A stretch of DNA of 64,000 bases, taken from contig JANHCV010000011.1 of NCBI GenBank assembly GCA_025594325.1, forward strand, positions 248,001 to 312,000. The letters run 5' to 3'. Numbering within the stretch: the stretch's first letter is position 1; each line of letters opens with the position of its first letter. The stretch comes from Blastocladiella emersonii ATCC 22665. Its lineage: Eukaryota; Blastocladiomycota; Blastocladiomycetes; Blastocladiales; Blastocladiaceae. Position numbers and translations under genes: made by a program. Under the pieces are notes generated by a model that was not told the DNA's origin, searched no databases, and worked only from the letters and a program-made list of their open reading frames with translations. Shown one piece after another: positions 62,897 through 64,000 of this stretch.

Positions 62897-64000
62897 CTAG
62901 CCCAGGACCCGGTACACGGCGAGCGAGATGGACTTCATCATGTTGGACGCTGTCCCCGCTGCGTTGCGCAACATCGGGACTTGGTCGCGAGGGACGGAAA
63001 GGCGGACGGCGGGCACCGACGGATTGGGCAGCCCGTAGGTAGCCTTCTTCTCTACAGTAACAGGCACGGACTTGCGTGCGCTCGACTTGTAGGGCTCAAA
63101 GATGGATGCGCTGCCGCCGCCCATGTCGTCAAAGTACCACCACGAGCCGCCGTAGACGAAGGCGCTCGTATAGTGCGCGGTCCGCTCGCTTGGGTGATAG
63201 TACACGACGGCGCAGAGGCGAAGCGCGAGTCTACGTGAGTGGGCGTTCACACGTGAGTTGAGTAGGAGGAGACAGAGAGCAGTTGGCGCGTACCCATTGG
63301 TCGTGATCATGGCGGGGACAGGGTCAGACAGCGGTCCAGTATGGTCGCGCATTGGAGAAACAGCGAGAAAGTGCGGCGCCGACGGGACGATCAGGTTGTC
63401 GCGAATGAAGCGAGGACAGATGCATCTAGACGCAACAAGAGTGAATCAGTCAGTATCACGTCAAGCGATGCAAGCGAGGTGAAGGCGATCAATCGAGGTG
63501 GCGAACTTTTTCATGTCCTTCTTCGCGACCAATTTCTTGTCCTCGAAGGACTCGTGGCGCGATGACGCGCGGCACGGACACGCGTCGCACGGATCGAGGC
63601 AGCTCTTGACCGCCTGCTCGATGTTGGGGGTGTACGGCGTGATGATGGACGCCGAGGAGGAAGGGAAGTCGCGTCTGTTCTTGAACGAGCGCGTCCCAAA
63701 TCGCCTTGAAGTTGTTGGGGTCAGACAGTGCGCGCACGCGCGCTCGTCTTCCGGGTGGTATTCGAGCGCGAGGAGCGGGCGGTGCAGCGTGTTGGTCGCG
63801 CGCGCGCTGTCCAGCTGCGCCATGTCGACCTTGTACATCTCGAAGACGTGATCGGCGACATCGCCGACCCACGAGACAGACACGTCGGTTTTGCTGTGCA
63901 CGTCAAACCCACCCGGCAGGCGTCCGCCCGTCCTATTTGCGAAGACGTGCGCGTACAGGAAGCGGGCGCGGTCGTACTCGCCTGCCCGCAGAAGGCGAAA
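62897..64000 (-). CDS. Ubiquitin-specific protease (peptidase C19), C-terminal part
   Basis: The gene enters from the right edge. Exons 64000-63507, 63425-63294 and 63230-62897 connect in frame. The first visible exon contains NTLHRPLLALEYHPEDERAC and two CxxC pairs (CAHC and DPCDACPC), like the zinc-binding fingers subdomain of USPs. The C-terminal exon has LCAVVYYHPSERTAHYTSAF followed by WWYFDDMG. This is the USP His box: His in HYTS as catalytic base and Asp of YFDD as the third residue. The catalytic Cys box would lie beyond the window. The expected function is ubiquitin removal from proteins. The first intron (81 nt, GTTCGC donor) is less certain than the second. Confidence 0.7.

Noticed and set aside
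1-64000. Transposons, retroelements or viral insertions
   Set aside because: No reverse transcriptase, transposase or integrase motifs, no long terminal repeats and no viral genes were seen on either strand.

Overview
The window is a gene-dense, very GC-rich nuclear segment of a eukaryote. It has short spliceosomal introns (mostly about 55-80 nt), roughly one gene per 2.3 kb, and many divergent or convergent gene pairs. The gene content points to a zoosporic (flagellated) fungus, and Blastocladiomycota is my best guess. It has fungal-type proteins (OCH1-like mannosyltransferase, fungal cystathionine gamma-synthase, GATA factor). It also has genes lost from most non-flagellated fungi: the ciliary protein CFAP20, a soluble-adenylyl-cyclase-like enzyme, a GABA-B-type GPCR, a Shaker-type Kv channel and the PRC2 subunit EED. 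The lineage is an inference; no rRNA or other diagnostic marker is present. Exon structures below were built by hand from splice signals and reading phase, and every multi-exon model closes in frame except the one near 58.7 kb.

Layout. 0-9 kb: 3' part of a class C GPCR with a possible PH-like tail (+); two tandem CAP/SCP membrane proteins (-); an OCH1-like glycosyltransferase (+); the WD40 protein EIPR1 (-). 9-16.5 kb: a 1138-residue polyQ/polyA protein (-), CFAP20 (+), cystathionine gamma-synthase (-). 16.8-24.2 kb, accessory-looking: an ankyrin-type repeat gene broken by a 13-bp tandem duplication, an OAS/CD-NTase-like nucleotidyltransferase, and three tandem paralogous single-pass membrane proteins with an unrecognised ectodomain. 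24.4-31 kb: a Kv channel (-), a mitochondrial-looking P-loop ATPase (+), an AGC kinase (-). 31-41.6 kb: an acidic protein with an internal domain duplication (+), the splicing factor RBM22 (+), a GATA zinc-finger protein (-), a degenerate ~185-bp tandem repeat, a GNAT acetyltransferase (-) and an Hsp20 chaperone (-). 41.8-57.2 kb: two coiled-coil proteins (+), the COMPASS subunit RBBP5/Swd1 (-), the PRC2 subunit EED (-), a 2189-residue soluble-adenylyl-cyclase-like protein (+) and a PRELI/MSF1 lipid-transfer protein (-). 57.8-64 kb: a lower-GC F-box-like gene with an unresolved frame break (-), a repeat-rich intergenic stretch, and the C-terminal part of a ubiquitin-specific protease (-).

Several genes fit one theme, sensing and signalling in a motile spore: GPCR, cyclase, Kv channel, AGC kinase and the ciliary protein. 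They are scattered single genes, not an operon-like unit. The least explained parts are the OAS-like enzyme, the novel ectodomain family beside it, the acidic duplicated-domain protein, and a splice-donor preference for GTACG instead of GTAAG.
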